Below, one piece after another: positions 1 through 10,624 of a stretch of DNA of 64,000 nt. The notes below the pieces were generated by a model that was given only the letters and a program-made list of their open reading frames with translations, did no database searches and was not told where the DNA came from. The DNA is from Pluralibacter gergoviae ATCC 33028 = NBRC 105706. GTDB taxonomy: Bacteria > Pseudomonadota > Gammaproteobacteria > Enterobacterales > Enterobacteriaceae. The translations under genes were made by a program, and so were the position numbers. Within the stretch, counting starts at the first letter, position 1, and every line of letters starts with the position of its first letter. The DNA is taken from NCBI RefSeq assembly GCF_001598855.1, contig NZ_BCZS01000001.1, forward strand, positions 124,001-188,000, written 5' to 3'.

Positions 1-706
1 CAAGCGTGGTTTCGTGCACCATCAGATCGACGCCGCGCGCCAGCGCCAGGGCGGCGGGGCAGGGGGCGGTATCGCCGAATATCGCCAGCTTAACGCCCGG
101 CGTCGAGGGGCCGAGGTAATCCCGGCCGTTGACGACCTGGCCGTCGGGCATCGTCACCGTCAGCCCCTGCTTGAGCTGATTAAACAGCGGCCCGGCCTTT
201 ACGCCGTCGGCCCGCAGCCGGGCGGCATCCAGCGGCCCCGGTTTGTCGTGCTGCTCAATGCGGTAGCCGTAGCACTCGACCGGATGCTCAAGCGGCCAGG
301 CGCTGACCCGGAACAGCCCGTCGTCAAACACCTCGCCGGCGCTAATCTCTTCAACGGTCAGCGGATAGTCGGTCCACGATCCGCTAAGGCGCAGAGACAT
401 CTCAACGAATTCGCGGATGCCCTTAGGGCCGTAGATCGTCAGCGGCGCCGGATTGCCCTGCATCGAGCGGCTGCACAGCAGGCCCGGCAGGCCAAAAAGA
501 TGATCGCCGTGCAGGTGGGTAATAAAGATTTTGTTCAGCTTGCCGGGGTGGTATGCGGTACGCAGAAACTGGTGCTGGGTGCCCTCTCCGCAGTCAAATA
601 GCCACATCTGCGCGCTGTTTGGCTGTTGCAAATTGAGCACTATCGACGTCATATTACGGTGACGCGTCGGCACGCCCGCCGATGTTCCGAGAAAAATCAA
701 TTCCAT
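1..706 (-). CDS. rnz: Ribonuclease Z / RNase BN (3' end cut by window start)
   Basis: Metallo-beta-lactamase-fold zinc endonuclease that trims tRNA 3' ends (RNase Z, also called RNase BN or ElaC). Reading the minus strand from the ATG at 704-706 gives [15 protein letters not shown], followed by the zinc-binding motif HLHGDH at residues 64-69, and later GDTAP and VHETT just before the window edge. About 235 of the roughly 305 residues of the E. coli enzyme are present; the C-terminus lies outside. It diverges from elaA across about 50 bp, as in E. coli. The identification is secure from the near-identical N-terminus and the order rnz-elaA-elaB-menF. Confidence 0.95.
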   Translation of the reverse strand, partial: MELIFLGTSAGVPTRHRNMTSIVLNLQQPNSAQMWLFDCGEGTQHQFLRTAYHPGKLNKIFITHLHGDHLFGLPGLLCSRSMQGNPAPLTIYGPKGIREFVEMSLRLSGSWTDYPLTVEEISAGEVFDDGLFRVSAWPLEHPVECYGYRIEQHDKPGPLDAARLRADGVKAGPLFNQLKQGLTVTMPDGQVVNGRDYLGPSTPGVKLAIFGDTAPCPAALALARGVDLMVHETTL

Positions 707-757
707 AATCCATTAGCCTCGCCCTTGTAAAACAGACCCAGTATAACGGAGCCCAGC

Positions 758-1216
758 ATGATCCAGTGGAACGATCTTCATCACAGCCAGCTCACCGTGG
801 CGCAGCTTTACGCCCTGCTGCAGCTCAGAAGCGCGGTTTTTGTCGTTGAGCAGACCTGCATCTACCAGGATATCGACGGCGAAGACCTTATCGGCGACAA
901 CCGCCATCTTCTCGGCTGGCGCGACGGAGAGCTGGTGGCGTATGCGAGGATTCTGAAAAGTGCCAATCCGCTTGAGCCTGTGGTCATCGGCCGGGTGATC
1001 GTCAGCCCGGCGGCGCGGGGAGAAAAACTGGGCTATCTGCTGATGGAGCAGGCGCTCGCCAGCTGCCGCCAGCACTGGCCGGAGCAGGGCATCTACCTCG
1101 GCGCCCAGGCGCATCTTCAGCACTTCTATCGCCACTTCGGTTTTGCGCCGGTCACGGAGGTGTATGATGAAGACGGCATCCCTCACGTTGGCATGGCGCG
1201 CGAAGCAACATCGTGA
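758..1216 (+). CDS. elaA: ElaA, GNAT-family N-acetyltransferase
   Basis: 152-residue GNAT-fold acetyltransferase; the substrate of ElaA is not established. The acetyl-CoA-binding motif is visible as RGEKLG at residues 87-92, and the C-terminal FYRHFGF at 123-129 is the usual GNAT motif B. The ATG at 758 is preceded by an acggag ribosome-binding site. Length matches E. coli ElaA (about 153 residues). It sits between rnz and elaB as in E. coli. The enzyme is soluble, with no signal or membrane segment. Confidence 0.93.
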   Translation: MIQWNDLHHSQLTVAQLYALLQLRSAVFVVEQTCIYQDIDGEDLIGDNRHLLGWRDGELVAYARILKSANPLEPVVIGRVIVSPAARGEKLGYLLMEQALASCRQHWPEQGIYLGAQAHLQHFYRHFGFAPVTEVYDEDGIPHVGMAREATS

Positions 1217-1262
1217 AGGATTGTCTATAGTTAGCCAACAGGTTTAACCAAGGAGACATACT

Positions 1263-1565
1263 ATGGCCTACCGCAACTTCGATCCGCATTTCGATGATGA
1301 CCTGACCCTGCTGAGCGATACTCTTGAGGAGATCCTCGCTTCGTCCGGCGATCCGGCCGATCAAAAATACATCGAGCTGAAGATGCGCGCCGAGCAGGCG
1401 CTGGACGACGTAAGAGCGCGGGTTAGCCGCGCCTCGGACAACTATTACTACCGCGCTAAACAGGCGGTTTACCGCGCCGACGACTACGTGCACGAAAAAC
1501 CGTGGCAGGGTATCGGCATTGGCGCTGCGGCGGGGCTGGTCATCGGCCTGCTGCTGCGCCGCTAA
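1263..1565 (+). CDS. elaB: ElaB, tail-anchored inner-membrane protein (DUF883)
   Basis: 100-residue DUF883/YqjD family protein. The first 80 residues are charged and helical. The last 18 form a glycine-rich hydrophobic segment (GIGIGAAAGLVIGLLL) ending in RR, the C-tail anchor of this family. E. coli ElaB and its paralogue YqjD are stationary-phase, RpoS-dependent proteins linked to ribosome binding at the membrane; that role is transferred by homology. A strong aaggag lies 8 bases before the ATG. elaB is followed by menF with about 90 bp between them. Confidence 0.93.
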   Translation: MAYRNFDPHFDDDLTLLSDTLEEILASSGDPADQKYIELKMRAEQALDDVRARVSRASDNYYYRAKQAVYRADDYVHEKPWQGIGIGAAAGLVIGLLLRR

Positions 1566-1621
1566 TCACAGAATCGCACTCTCCCCCGTCGTGGGTACTG
1601 CCCTTTATTAACGCCACCCTT

Positions 1622-1627
1622 TATAAT
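1622..1627 (+). promoter_or_regulatory. Putative menF promoter -10 element
   Basis: A consensus TATAAT lies 27 bases upstream of the menF GTG, between elaB and menF. No convincing -35 hexamer is seen at the usual distance (tgccct at 1599-1604), so the call rests mainly on the perfect -10 and its position at the head of the men operon. Confidence 0.45.
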
Positions 1628-1654
1628 GTGTGGTTTTTGTCGGGGGAGCTTTGC

Positions 1655-2947
1655 GTGTATTCACTCTCTGCAGCGCTGGATAATCTGCGGGTCTTACTGA
1701 ACGATGAACTACCCGATGCCCCCGGCCTGCGCGTCTTTGACCTGGCCGTCACCCTTAAGGACGCCTGCGATCCCCTGAGCTGGCTCTGCGTCCAGCCCCT
1801 CTATCCGCAGTTCTACTGGCAGCACCGCGACGATAACGAAGAGGTCGCCGCGATAGGCGCCGCGTGCCGCTTTACCGCGCTCGCCGAAGCCCGCGATTTT
1901 TTGCAGCGCCAGGCCCGCCCGGATTTACGCATCTGGGGCCTCAACGCCTTCGCGCAGGAGCAGGGGCAGCTCTTTCTGCCGCGCCTGGAATGGCGGCGAG
2001 ACGCCGGCCGCACCGCGCTGCGCCTGACGCTGTACAGCGCGTCTTCTTTGCGCGACGACGCCCGCAGCGCCCTTGCACTGCTCGACGCTCTGCGCCCCGA
2101 ACGTCCCCTGCCGGCGCTGGCGCTGGACCTGACCCGCGAAAGGCACTTGCCGGAGCGCGCGGGCTGGCAACGGCTGATAGAGCAGGCCACCGGCGCGATC
2201 GCCGACGGCGCGCTGCAGAAAGTGGTGCTGGCGAGGGCCAGCGATCTTTCCTTCACCGCGCCGCCCGGCGCCGGGCCGCTGATGGCCGCCAGCCGCCGCC
2301 GCAATCTGAACTGCTACCACTTTATGATGGCCTTCGGGCCGCAGCAGGCGTTTTTTGGCTCCTCGCCGGAGCGGCTGTGGCGCCGGGAGGAGAGCCTGCT
2401 GTGGACCGAAGCGCTGGCCGGCACGGCGGCCAGCCACCCGGATCCTCGCCGGGCGCAGGGGCTGGCCGACTGGCTGATGAGCGACGAAAAAAATCAGCGC
2501 GAGAACCTGCTGGTGGTGGAGGATATCTGCCAGCGGCTGGGGGATGAGGTCAGCGAGCTTGAAGTTGCGCCGCCGGAAGTGATCCGCCTGCGCAAGGTTC
2601 AGCACCTGCGCCGCAGGGTGCAGGGGCGGCTCAGGCGACCGGACGACCTGCTCTGCCTCCGCCAGCTCCAGCCTACCGCCGCCGTCGCCGGTCTGCCGCG
2701 CCGTGCCGCAAGGGAGTTTATCGCCCGCCACGAGCCCTTCGAGCGCGAGTGGTACGCCGGTTCCGCGGGCTATCTTAGCCTGCGGGGCAGCGAGTTCTGC
2801 GTCGCGCTGCGCTCGGCCAGGCTTTCCGATAATGTGCTGCGCCTGTACGCCGGGGCCGGAATTATCGCCGGCTCCGATCCGCAGCAGGAGTGGCAGGAGA
2901 TAGAAAATAAGGCGGCGGGGCTGCGAACGCTGCTGTTTGAGCAGTAA
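1655..2947 (+). CDS. menF: Isochorismate synthase, menaquinone pathway
   Basis: Converts chorismate to isochorismate, the first committed step of menaquinone synthesis. The chorismate-binding fold is recognisable by KVVLARASDL, GSSPERL, TEALAGT, the QRENLLVVEDI stretch and the C-terminal YAGAGI...EWQEIENKAAGL block. I choose the GTG at 1655 because it follows a gggggag ribosome-binding site by about 6 bases and gives 430 residues, as in E. coli (431) with the same N-terminal spacing. The open frame reaches back to 1502, but that part overlaps elaB and shows no family similarity. First gene of menFDHBCE. Confidence 0.95.
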   Translation: MYSLSAALDNLRVLLNDELPDAPGLRVFDLAVTLKDACDPLSWLCVQPLYPQFYWQHRDDNEEVAAIGAACRFTALAEARDFLQRQARPDLRIWGLNAFAQEQGQLFLPRLEWRRDAGRTALRLTLYSASSLRDDARSALALLDALRPERPLPALALDLTRERHLPERAGWQRLIEQATGAIADGALQKVVLARASDLSFTAPPGAGPLMAASRRRNLNCYHFMMAFGPQQAFFGSSPERLWRREESLLWTEALAGTAASHPDPRRAQGLADWLMSDEKNQRENLLVVEDICQRLGDEVSELEVAPPEVIRLRKVQHLRRRVQGRLRRPDDLLCLRQLQPTAAVAGLPRRAAREFIARHEPFEREWYAGSAGYLSLRGSEFCVALRSARLSDNVLRLYAGAGIIAGSDPQQEWQEIENKAAGLRTLLFEQ

Positions 2948-3029
2948 CTAAACGTTTCCCGATGTATATCAAAAATCCGCTCCTGGTCGTTGATTATACT
3001 CTTTGGCAAAATTGATTTCGGACCCACTC

Positions 3030-4700
3030 ATGTCAGTAAGCGCATTCAACCGACGCTGGGCGGCGGTAATAGTTGAAGCTTTAACCCGTCACGGCGTGCA
3101 GCATATCTGTATTGCCCCCGGCTCGCGCTCGACGCCGCTCACCCTTGCGGCGGCGGAAAATCGCGCTTTTATTCACCATACCCATTTCGACGAGCGCGGC
3201 CTCGGCCATCTGGCCCTGGGGCTGGCGAAGGCCAGCGGGCAGCCGGTGGCGGTCATCGTCACCTCCGGTACCGCCGCCGCTAACCTCTATCCGGCCCTGA
3301 TTGAGGCCGGACTCACCGGCGAGAGGATTATCCTGCTGACCGCCGACCGTCCGCCGGAGCTGATTGACTGCGGCGCTAATCAGGCGATACGCCAGACGGG
3401 GATGTTCGCCTCTCATCCGGCGCAGACGCTCTCCCTGCCGCGCCCGGGGGAAGAGATCCCGGCCCGCTGGCTGGTCTCCGCCGTCGATAACGCGATGGCC
3501 CAGGCCCGGACCGGCGGCGTGCACATCAACTGCCCCTTCGCCGAGCCGCTGTACGGCGATATGGACGATACCGGCCTTGCCTGGCAGCAGGCGCTGGGCG
3601 ACTGGTGGCAGGACGACCAGCCCTGGCTTCGCGAAGCGCTGTGCGCGCAGAGCGAAAAGCAGCGGGACTGGTTCTTCTGGCGGCAGAAGCGCGGCGTGGT
3701 GGTGGCGGGACGCATGGGCGCGGCGGCGGGGAAAAAGGTCGCCGAATGGGCGCAGACCCTGGGCTGGCCGCTGATTGGCGATGTGTTGTCGCAAACCGGC
3801 CAGCCGCTGCCCTGCGCCGATCTGTGGCTCGGCAACGGTGATGCCGTCAGCGAGCTGGCGCAGGCGCAGATTGTGGTGCAGTTCGGCAGCAGCCTGACCG
3901 GCAAGCGGCTGCTGCAGTGGCAGGCGGCCTGCAATCCCGACGAATACTGGCTGGTGGACAGCCTGCCGGGGCGCCTGGATCCGGCCCACCACCGCGGCCG
4001 GCGGCTGATGAGCGATATTGAACACTGGCTGAATCTACATCCGGCGGAGACGCGCCAGCCGTGGGCGCAGGTCATTCCGGCGCTTTCCGCCCGGGCGTGG
4101 CGGGCCGTGGAGGCCCGGCGCGAGGCTTTCGGCGAGGCGCAGCTGGCGCACCGCATTAGCGACTACCTGCCGGACCAGGGGCAGCTGTTTGTCGGCAACA
4201 GCATGGTGGTGCGGCTAATTGATGCCCTCGGCCAGCTGCCGGCGGGCTATCCGGTTTACAGCAATCGCGGGGCCAGCGGTATTGACGGCCTGATCTCTAC
4301 CGCAGCGGGCGTGCAGCGCGGCAGCGCCAGGCCGACGCTGGCCATTATCGGCGATCTCTCCGCGCTGTACGATCTCAACGGCCTGGCGCTGCTGCGCCAG
4401 GTCTCCGCTCCGCTGGTGCTGGTGGTGGTCAACAACAACGGCGGGCAGATTTTCTCCCTGCTGCCGACGCCCGCCGAGCGGCGCGAAGCCTTCTATACTC
4501 TGCCGCAGAACGTCAATTTTGCCCACGCGGCGCAGATGTTTGGTCTCGGCTACGCCCGCCCCGAAAGCTGGCAGCAGCTTGATGAGGTGATGAGCGCGGC
4601 GTGGCGCAGGCCGGCGACGACCGTCGTGGAGCTGGTGGTGAACGATACCGACGGCGCGCAGATGCTTCAGCAGCTGCTGGCGCAGGTGAGCCAGCTGTGA
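3030..4700 (+). CDS. menD: SEPHCHC synthase (2-succinyl-5-enolpyruvyl-6-hydroxy-3-cyclohexene-1-carboxylate synthase)
   Basis: Thiamine-diphosphate enzyme that joins 2-oxoglutarate-derived succinyl semialdehyde to isochorismate. The start at [10 protein letters not shown] gives exactly 556 residues, the E. coli length; an upstream in-frame TTG at 3003 would add nine unrelated residues. Arg33 (GSR), the catalytic Glu55 (HFDERGLGH) and the ThDP/Mg motif GDLSALYDL...[10 protein letters not shown] are present. The menH GTG overlaps its stop by 4 bases (GTGA), implying translational coupling. The enzyme is cytoplasmic. Confidence 0.97.
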   Translation: MSVSAFNRRWAAVIVEALTRHGVQHICIAPGSRSTPLTLAAAENRAFIHHTHFDERGLGHLALGLAKASGQPVAVIVTSGTAAANLYPALIEAGLTGERIILLTADRPPELIDCGANQAIRQTGMFASHPAQTLSLPRPGEEIPARWLVSAVDNAMAQARTGGVHINCPFAEPLYGDMDDTGLAWQQALGDWWQDDQPWLREALCAQSEKQRDWFFWRQKRGVVVAGRMGAAAGKKVAEWAQTLGWPLIGDVLSQTGQPLPCADLWLGNGDAVSELAQAQIVVQFGSSLTGKRLLQWQAACNPDEYWLVDSLPGRLDPAHHRGRRLMSDIEHWLNLHPAETRQPWAQVIPALSARAWRAVEARREAFGEAQLAHRISDYLPDQGQLFVGNSMVVRLIDALGQLPAGYPVYSNRGASGIDGLISTAAGVQRGSARPTLAIIGDLSALYDLNGLALLRQVSAPLVLVVVNNNGGQIFSLLPTPAERREAFYTLPQNVNFAHAAQMFGLGYARPESWQQLDEVMSAAWRRPATTVVELVVNDTDGAQMLQQLLAQVSQL

Positions 4701-5458
4701 GTCTGCGGGCGGCGGTGCGCGCAGGCGATAGCGCCCGGCCGTGGCTGGTCTTCCTGCACGGCTTTTCCGGCGACTGCCGGGAGTGGCAGGCGGTCGGCGA
4801 GCGGCTGGTGGACTGGCCCCGGCTCTATATTGATTTGCCGGGCCACGGCGCGTCGGCGGCGATCCCCGGCGTGGATTTTGCCGCCGTCTCCGCCCGACTG
4901 CAGGATCTGCTTGTTAGTTACAACATACTCAACTACTGGCTGATCGGCTACTCCCTCGGCGGCCGCGTGGCGATGTATTTCGCCTGTCAGCAGGCGAGGG
5001 CGGGGCTGCGGGGGCTGATCGTTGAGGGCAGCCATCCCGGTCTGATAAGCGATGCCGAACGCCGCCAGCGCCGGGAGGGCGATCTGCACTGGGCACGGCG
5101 CTTCGCCCGCGAACCGCTCGGTGAGGTTTTTGCCGACTGGTATCGCCAGCCGGTATTCGCCTCCCTGAACGAGAGCCAGCGCGCGGCGCTGGCGGCGCAG
5201 AAGGTGCACAACAGCGGCGTTGCCCTGTCGGAGATGCTGATGGCTACCTCCCTCTCGGCGCAGCCTGATTTACGCCCGGCGCTGGCCGGACGCGACTATC
5301 CTTTCTACTACCTGTGCGGCGAGCGCGACGAGAAGTTCCGCGCGCTGGCCCGGGCGCTCGATGCGCCCTGCACCCTTATTCCCCTGGCCGGGCACAACGC
5401 GCACCGGGAAAACCCCGATGCCGTCGCGCTGCGCCTGGCTGAGATACTGCAACCCTGA
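4697..5458 (+). CDS. menH: SHCHC synthase, alpha/beta hydrolase
   Basis: Eliminates pyruvate from SEPHCHC to give 2-succinyl-6-hydroxy-2,4-cyclohexadiene-1-carboxylate. From the GTG at 4697 the protein has 253 residues (E. coli 252). The nucleophile elbow GYSLGG places the catalytic serine at residue 86, the same number as in E. coli; CGERDEKF and [10 protein letters not shown] supply the Asp and His. The oxyanion region HGFSGD is near residue 21. The GTG start inside the menD stop is supported by homology beginning right there. The frame's upstream ATG at 4601 lies wholly within menD and was rejected. Confidence 0.95.
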   Translation: MSLRAAVRAGDSARPWLVFLHGFSGDCREWQAVGERLVDWPRLYIDLPGHGASAAIPGVDFAAVSARLQDLLVSYNILNYWLIGYSLGGRVAMYFACQQARAGLRGLIVEGSHPGLISDAERRQRREGDLHWARRFAREPLGEVFADWYRQPVFASLNESQRAALAAQKVHNSGVALSEMLMATSLSAQPDLRPALAGRDYPFYYLCGERDEKFRALARALDAPCTLIPLAGHNAHRENPDAVALRLAEILQP

Positions 5459-5472
5459 CCCCAGGAATCGTT

Positions 5473-6330
5473 ATGATTTACCCAGATGAAGAGATGCTCT
5501 ACGCCCCGGTTGAGTGGCAGGACTGCTCCGCAGGCTTTGAAGACATTCGCTACCAGAAGTCCGCCGACGGCATTGCTAAAATCACCATCAACCGCCCGCA
5601 GGTGCGCAATGCCTTCCGCCCGCTGACCGTCAAAGAGATGATCCAGGCCCTGGCCGACGCCCGCTACGACGATAGCGTCGGGGTGATTATCCTCACCGGC
5701 GAAGGCGAGAAGGCCTTCTGCTCCGGCGGCGACCAGAAGGTGCGCGGCGATTACGGCGGCTACCAGGACGATGCCGGGACTCACCACCTCAATGTGCTGG
5801 ACTTCCAGCGCCAGATCCGCACCTGTCCGAAACCGGTGGTGGCGGCGGTAGCCGGATACTCCATCGGCGGCGGCCACGTGCTGCACATGATGTGCGATCT
5901 CACCATTGCGGCCGATAACGCCATTTTTGGTCAGACCGGGCCGAAAGTTGGCTCTTTCGACGGCGGCTGGGGCGCGTCCTACATGGCGCGCATCGTCGGC
6001 CAGAAGAAAGCCCGCGAAATCTGGTTCCTCTGCCGCCAGTACAACGCCCAGGAAGCGCTGGATATGGGGCTGGTGAACACCGTGGTGCCGCTGGCGGATC
6101 TGGAGAAAGAGACCGTGCGCTGGTGCCGCGAAATGCTGCAGAACAGCCCGATGGCGCTGCGCTGCCTGAAGGCAGCCCTCAACGCCGACTGCGACGGCCA
6201 GGCCGGTCTGCAGGAGCTGGCGGGCAATGCCACCATGCTGTTCTACATGACCGAAGAGGGCCAGGAGGGGCGCAACGCCTTCAACCAGAAGCGCCAGCCG
6301 GACTTCAGCAAATTTAAGCGGAATCCGTAA
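5473..6330 (+). CDS. menB: 1,4-dihydroxy-2-naphthoyl-CoA synthase
   Basis: Crotonase-fold enzyme that closes the naphthoquinone ring by Dieckmann condensation of o-succinylbenzoyl-CoA. 285 residues, the E. coli length. Visible family marks are the N-terminal [15 protein letters not shown], the [15 protein letters not shown] loop, the oxyanion-hole segment [11 protein letters not shown] and [12 protein letters not shown]. An aggaat ribosome-binding site lies a few bases before the ATG. The stop codon shares one base with the menC start (TAATG), so the operon is tightly coupled. Confidence 0.97.
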   Translation: MIYPDEEMLYAPVEWQDCSAGFEDIRYQKSADGIAKITINRPQVRNAFRPLTVKEMIQALADARYDDSVGVIILTGEGEKAFCSGGDQKVRGDYGGYQDDAGTHHLNVLDFQRQIRTCPKPVVAAVAGYSIGGGHVLHMMCDLTIAADNAIFGQTGPKVGSFDGGWGASYMARIVGQKKAREIWFLCRQYNAQEALDMGLVNTVVPLADLEKETVRWCREMLQNSPMALRCLKAALNADCDGQAGLQELAGNATMLFYMTEEGQEGRNAFNQKRQPDFSKFKRNP

Positions 6331-7295
6331 TGCGATCGGCTCAGGTATACCGCTGGCAGGTGCCGATGGACGCGGGTGTCGTGCTGCGCGACCGGCGGCT
6401 CAAGGCCCGGGACGGCCTGCTGATCCGCCTCGGCGACGGAGTGGGCGAGGGCTGGGGCGAGATCTCGCCGCTGCCGGGCTTCAGCGCCGAGTCGCTTGAC
6501 GATGCGCAGGACGCGGCGGTGGCCTGGGCGCAGGCGTGGCGGACCGGCGGCGAGCCGCCGCTGCCGCCTCAGCCTTCGTGCGCGTTCGGCATCAGCTGCG
6601 CGCTGGCGGAGCTGGCGGGCGAACTGCCCTCAGAGGCCGACTACCGCGCCGCGCCGCTGTGCACCGGCGATCCCGATGCGCTGCTGCCGCTGCTGCAAAG
6701 CATGGACGGCGAGAAGGTGGCGAAAGTGAAGGTCGGCCTGTGGGAAGCGGTGCGTGACGGCATGGTGGTGAACCTGCTGCTGGAGGCGATCCCCGATCTG
6801 CGCCTGCGCCTGGACGCCAACCGGGCGTGGACGCCGCTGAAGGCGCAGCAGTTTGCGAAGTACGTCAATCCGCACTACCGCTCGCGCATTGCCTTCATCG
6901 AGGAGCCGTGCAAAACCCGCGACGACTCCCGCGCCTTTGCCCGCGAGACCGGGATCGCTATCGCCTGGGACGAAAGCCTGCGCGAGGCTGACTTCCGCTT
7001 CAGCGCCGAGCCGGGCGTTACTGCGGTGGTGATCAAGCCGACCCTGACCGGCAGCCTGCAAAAGGTGCGCGCGCAGGTGGCGGAGGCCCACGCGCAGGGG
7101 CTGACGGCGGTGATCAGCTCCTCGATCGAGTCCAGCTTCGGCCTGACGCAGCTGGCGCGCATTGCCGCCTGGCTGACCCCCGGCACGCTGCCGGGACTCG
7201 ATACCCTTGGCCTGATGCAGACCCAGCTGGTGCGCTGCTGGCCGGGCAGCGCGCTGCCGTGCATGACTCTCGATAATCTGGAGCCGCTGCTATGA
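6330..7295 (+). CDS. menC: o-Succinylbenzoate synthase
   Basis: Enolase-superfamily dehydratase that aromatises SHCHC to o-succinylbenzoate. 321 residues, close to E. coli's 320. The barrel carries KVKVG (catalytic lysine), LDANRAW, FIEEPCK and AWDESL (the three metal ligands Asp/Glu/Asp) and VIKPTLTG (second lysine). It starts one base inside the menB stop and overlaps menE by 4 bases (ATGA). Confidence 0.95.
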   Translation: MRSAQVYRWQVPMDAGVVLRDRRLKARDGLLIRLGDGVGEGWGEISPLPGFSAESLDDAQDAAVAWAQAWRTGGEPPLPPQPSCAFGISCALAELAGELPSEADYRAAPLCTGDPDALLPLLQSMDGEKVAKVKVGLWEAVRDGMVVNLLLEAIPDLRLRLDANRAWTPLKAQQFAKYVNPHYRSRIAFIEEPCKTRDDSRAFARETGIAIAWDESLREADFRFSAEPGVTAVVIKPTLTGSLQKVRAQVAEAHAQGLTAVISSSIESSFGLTQLARIAAWLTPGTLPGLDTLGLMQTQLVRCWPGSALPCMTLDNLEPLL

Positions 7296-8659
7296 TTTTC
7301 GGCGACTGGCCGTGGCGGCACTGGCGCAGCCTGCGTCCCGATGCCCGGGCCCTGCGCCTCGGCGACGAGTGCCTGACCTGGCGGCAGCTCTGCCGCCGGA
7401 TAGATGCCCTCGCCGCCGGGTTTATCGCCCAGGGCGTGCGCCCGGAGCAGGGCGTGATGCTGCGGGCTTATAACCATCCGCAAACCCTGCTGGCGTGGCT
7501 GGCCCTGCTGCAGTGCGGGGCACGTATTTTACCGGTCAATCCGCAGATCCCGCGGGCGCTTCTGGCGGCGCTGCTGCCGCATTTTTCCGTGAGCCACGCG
7601 CTGCTGCTTGCTGACGACGCCCCGTTTGACGCGCTGGCGACGCTCTGCCTGCGCGAGGCGCAGGGCGCCTGTGATGCCGGCTGGCAACCCGAACGGCTGG
7701 CGACCCTCACCCTGACCTCCGGTTCAAGCGGTCTGCCGAAAGCCGCGGCGCATACGCCGGCGGGCCATCTCGCCAGCGCCGCCGGCGTGCTGGCGCTGCT
7801 GCCCTTTAACGAGGGCGATGACTGGCAGCTGTCGCTGCCGCTGTATCACGTCTCCGGCCAGGGCATTCTCTGGCGCTGGCTGCTGAAGGGGGCGGGGCTG
7901 ACGGTCCGCGAGCGGCTGCCGCTGGCGCAGGCGCTGGCGGGCTGCACCCACGCCTCGCTGGTGCCGACCCAGCTGTGGCGGCTGCTCAACGACGACGCCC
8001 CGCTGTCGCTGACCTGCGTCCTGCTCGGCGGCGCGGCGATCCCGGTGGCGCTGGCAGAGGCAAGCCGGGCGCGGGGCATTCAGACCTTCTGCGGCTACGG
8101 GCTGACCGAGTTTGCCTCCACGGTCTGCGCCAAGGAGACCGACGGCGAGGCGGACGTCGGCCGCCCGCTGCCGGGGCGCGAGGTGCGGATTGTTGATGGC
8201 GAGATCTGGCTGCGCGCCGCCAGCATGGCGGCGGGCTACTGGCGCGACGGCGCGCTGCTGCCGCTGGTAAACGCCGAGGGCTGGTTTGCCACCCGCGATC
8301 GCGGCGAGCTGCGCGACGGTCGCCTGACGGTGCTCGGGCGGATGGACAATCTCTTCTTCTGCGGCGGGGAAGGGATCCAGCCGGAGGAGGTCGAGCGGAT
8401 CATCGGCCGCCATCCTCAGCTGGAGCAGGTCTTTATTGTGCCGCTGGATGACGCTGAATTCGGCCAGCGCCCGGTGGCGGTCGTGGAGGGCAGCGCGGAG
8501 CTGGATATCGAACAGCTGCCCGGCTGGGCAAAAGCGCGGCTGGCCTGCTTCCAGCAGCCGGTTTGCTGGCTGCGGTTGCCCGCGAGCCTGAAAACCGGCG
8601 GGATTAAGATCTCCCGCCGGGCGCTGCGCGAGTGGGTTAACGCTACGCTGCGGGGCTAG
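7292..8659 (+). CDS. menE: o-Succinylbenzoate-CoA ligase
   Basis: Acyl-adenylate-forming enzyme that activates o-succinylbenzoate with ATP and CoA. 455 residues. Motifs: the phosphate loop [12 protein letters not shown], the adenylation motif [16 protein letters not shown], the hinge [20 protein letters not shown], and the C-terminal catalytic lysine region KTGGIKISR. Last gene of menFDHBCE. It ends 4 bases inside the convergent tctA, leaving no room for a separate terminator between the two operons. Confidence 0.95.
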   Translation: MIFGDWPWRHWRSLRPDARALRLGDECLTWRQLCRRIDALAAGFIAQGVRPEQGVMLRAYNHPQTLLAWLALLQCGARILPVNPQIPRALLAALLPHFSVSHALLLADDAPFDALATLCLREAQGACDAGWQPERLATLTLTSGSSGLPKAAAHTPAGHLASAAGVLALLPFNEGDDWQLSLPLYHVSGQGILWRWLLKGAGLTVRERLPLAQALAGCTHASLVPTQLWRLLNDDAPLSLTCVLLGGAAIPVALAEASRARGIQTFCGYGLTEFASTVCAKETDGEADVGRPLPGREVRIVDGEIWLRAASMAAGYWRDGALLPLVNAEGWFATRDRGELRDGRLTVLGRMDNLFFCGGEGIQPEEVERIIGRHPQLEQVFIVPLDDAEFGQRPVAVVEGSAELDIEQLPGWAKARLACFQQPVCWLRLPASLKTGGIKISRRALREWVNATLRG

Positions 8660-10167
8660 CTGGCTTCGAGCGGACGTTTGCTCCGGCGACGGATCAGGCG
8701 CAGCGCCAGCGGAATAACCAGAACGCCTACCGCCATCACCAGCAGGGTTTTCGCCACGCCGCTCTCCCACAGAATATTGATGCTGCCGTTGCTGATGGAG
8801 AGCGCCCGGCGCAGATTCTGCTCCAGCATCTCTCCCAGCACGAAACCGAGAATAAGCGGCGACATCGGGAAATTCATCTTGCGCAGCAGGTAGCCGAACA
8901 CCCCGAGGCCGACCATCAGCATCAGGTCGAAGGTGGTGCTGTGTACCGCGTATACGCCTACCGCCGAGACTGCCGCAATTGCCGGGACCAGGAACCACAG
9001 CGGAATGGTCAGCATGCGGGTAAACAGCCCGATCAGCGGTATGTTCATGACCAGCAGCATGACGTTGGCGATAAGCAGGGCGGCGATCAGCCCCCAGACG
9101 ATATCCGGCTGTTCGGTGAACATCGCCGGGCCGGGCGTAATGTTGTAAAGGGTCAGCGCCCCCATCATCACCGCCGTGGTGCCCGAGCCGGGCACGCCGA
9201 GGGTCAGCATCGGAATAAACGATCCGCAGGCGGAGGCGTTATTCGCCGCCTCCGGCGCCGCGACGCCGCGAATATCGCCCTTGCCGAAGCTGTCGCTGTT
9301 GCCGCTGATTTTCTTCTCGGTCATGTAGGTTATGGCGCTGGCAATCGTCGCCCCGGCCCCCGGCAGAATACCGACAAAAAAGCCGATAACCGACGAGCGC
9401 AGGGTGGCGCCGGCGCAAAGAGAGGCCTCTTTGGCGTTAAACAGCAGGCGTCCGGTTTTGCGCACCAGGGTCTGGCCGCTGCTGGTGCTCTCCAGCATCA
9501 GCAGGATCTCAGAAACCGAGAACAGGCCGATGACTACTACGATAAACTGCACGCCGTCTGAGAGGTGGACGCTGTCGAAGGTGAAGCGATATACCCCGGT
9601 GTTGGCATCGACGCCCACCGTCGCCAGCCCCAGCCCAATCAGCGCCGCCAGAAAAGACTTCAGCGGATTCTGCGCCATCATGCTGCCGAGGCAGGCGATG
9701 GCGAAAACCATCAGCGCAAAGTACTCCGCCGGCCCGAAGGCCAGCGACCACTCCGCCAGCGCCGGGGCGAAGAGGATAATGCCGAAGATGGCAACCATCG
9801 AACCGACGAACGAGCTGACCGCAGAGACAGAGAGCGCCACGCCGCCGCGTCCCTGCTGCGCCATCGGGTAGCCGTCAAGCGCCGTCATAATGGCCCCCGC
9901 ATCGCCGGGAACGTTGAGCAGAATCGACGAGATGCGCCCGCCGTACTCACAGCCGATATAGACCGTCGCCAGCAGGATCAGCGCCGATTCCGCGGGCAGA
10001 TGCAGGGCAAACGCCAGCGGCAGCAGTATCGCCACGCCGTTGATTGGCCCCAGCCCCGGCAGCAGACCGACGATGGTGCCGATAAAGCAGCCGATCAGGG
10101 CAATGCACAGATTGCCCGGCGTCATGGCCACGGCAAAACCCTGAGAAAGATAGATCCAGGTATCCAT
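8656..10167 (-). CDS. tctA: TctA, large membrane subunit of tripartite tricarboxylate transporter
   Basis: 503-residue polytopic inner-membrane protein of the TTT family. The signature [11 protein letters not shown] near residue 35, the repeated [20 protein letters not shown] block, and a second similar motif ([15 protein letters not shown]) are typical of TctA. The ATG at 10167 begins [10 protein letters not shown]. It is the last gene of tctCBA; tctB ends 11 bp upstream. The likely cargo is citrate or another tricarboxylate, by analogy with Salmonella TctI, where tctCBA is likewise divergent from tctDE; paralogous TTT systems carry other acids. Confidence 0.9.
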   Translation of the reverse strand: MDTWIYLSQGFAVAMTPGNLCIALIGCFIGTIVGLLPGLGPINGVAILLPLAFALHLPAESALILLATVYIGCEYGGRISSILLNVPGDAGAIMTALDGYPMAQQGRGGVALSVSAVSSFVGSMVAIFGIILFAPALAEWSLAFGPAEYFALMVFAIACLGSMMAQNPLKSFLAALIGLGLATVGVDANTGVYRFTFDSVHLSDGVQFIVVVIGLFSVSEILLMLESTSSGQTLVRKTGRLLFNAKEASLCAGATLRSSVIGFFVGILPGAGATIASAITYMTEKKISGNSDSFGKGDIRGVAAPEAANNASACGSFIPMLTLGVPGSGTTAVMMGALTLYNITPGPAMFTEQPDIVWGLIAALLIANVMLLVMNIPLIGLFTRMLTIPLWFLVPAIAAVSAVGVYAVHSTTFDLMLMVGLGVFGYLLRKMNFPMSPLILGFVLGEMLEQNLRRALSISNGSINILWESGVAKTLLVMAVGVLVIPLALRLIRRRSKRPLEAS

Positions 10168-10178
10168 AGGTGCCTCCG

Positions 10179-10610
10179 TCAGTTAAGCCATGCGCCGAGG
10201 GGCAGGGTGACGTCCAGCAGGCGGTCGAAGGCAAACCACAGCAGAACGCCGAGGAGTCCGCCCGATACCGCCGCGGCGGGGAGGGTGGCGCCGAACAGGA
10301 TGCCGATGATGGCAGTCAGCAGCGCGGTGGCCAGCGGGAAGCCGAGCCACTCAAAGCCCCAGGCGTACACCAGCAGAACGATAACCATCACCAGCAGGCG
10401 CTGCAGCACGCGGCGCGGCGGCCAGCTGATGGTATCCGGGCGGCGCAGCAGCATCGCCACCGCGCAGAGCAGCATCAGGCCCAGAATGCCGAGCGGAAAC
10501 GGGCGCGGCCCCACCGGCTCGTAGCTGTACTCGCTGTGGATCTGCCAGCCGATGAGGAGTCCCCCAAGGCACAGCAGGATCCAGATGGCGGCAAAAATTC
10601 GATCGCTCAT
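10179..10610 (-). CDS. tctB: TctB, small membrane subunit of tripartite tricarboxylate transporter
   Basis: 143-residue protein with four predicted hydrophobic segments (starting at residues 5, 40, 70 and 90), the layout of the DUF1468/TctB small subunit. It sits between the binding protein and TctA, 14 bp after tctC. Sequence conservation in this subunit is low, so the call leans on size, topology and position. Confidence 0.85.
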   Translation of the reverse strand: MSDRIFAAIWILLCLGGLLIGWQIHSEYSYEPVGPRPFPLGILGLMLLCAVAMLLRRPDTISWPPRRVLQRLLVMVIVLLVYAWGFEWLGFPLATALLTAIIGILFGATLPAAAVSGGLLGVLLWFAFDRLLDVTLPLGAWLN

Positions 10611-10624
10611 CGCGGCCTCCGCTG

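Noticed and set aside
1502..1654. A 51-codon N-terminal extension of menF
   Set aside because: It overlaps elaB in another frame, has no family similarity, and a good ribosome-binding site precedes the GTG at 1655.
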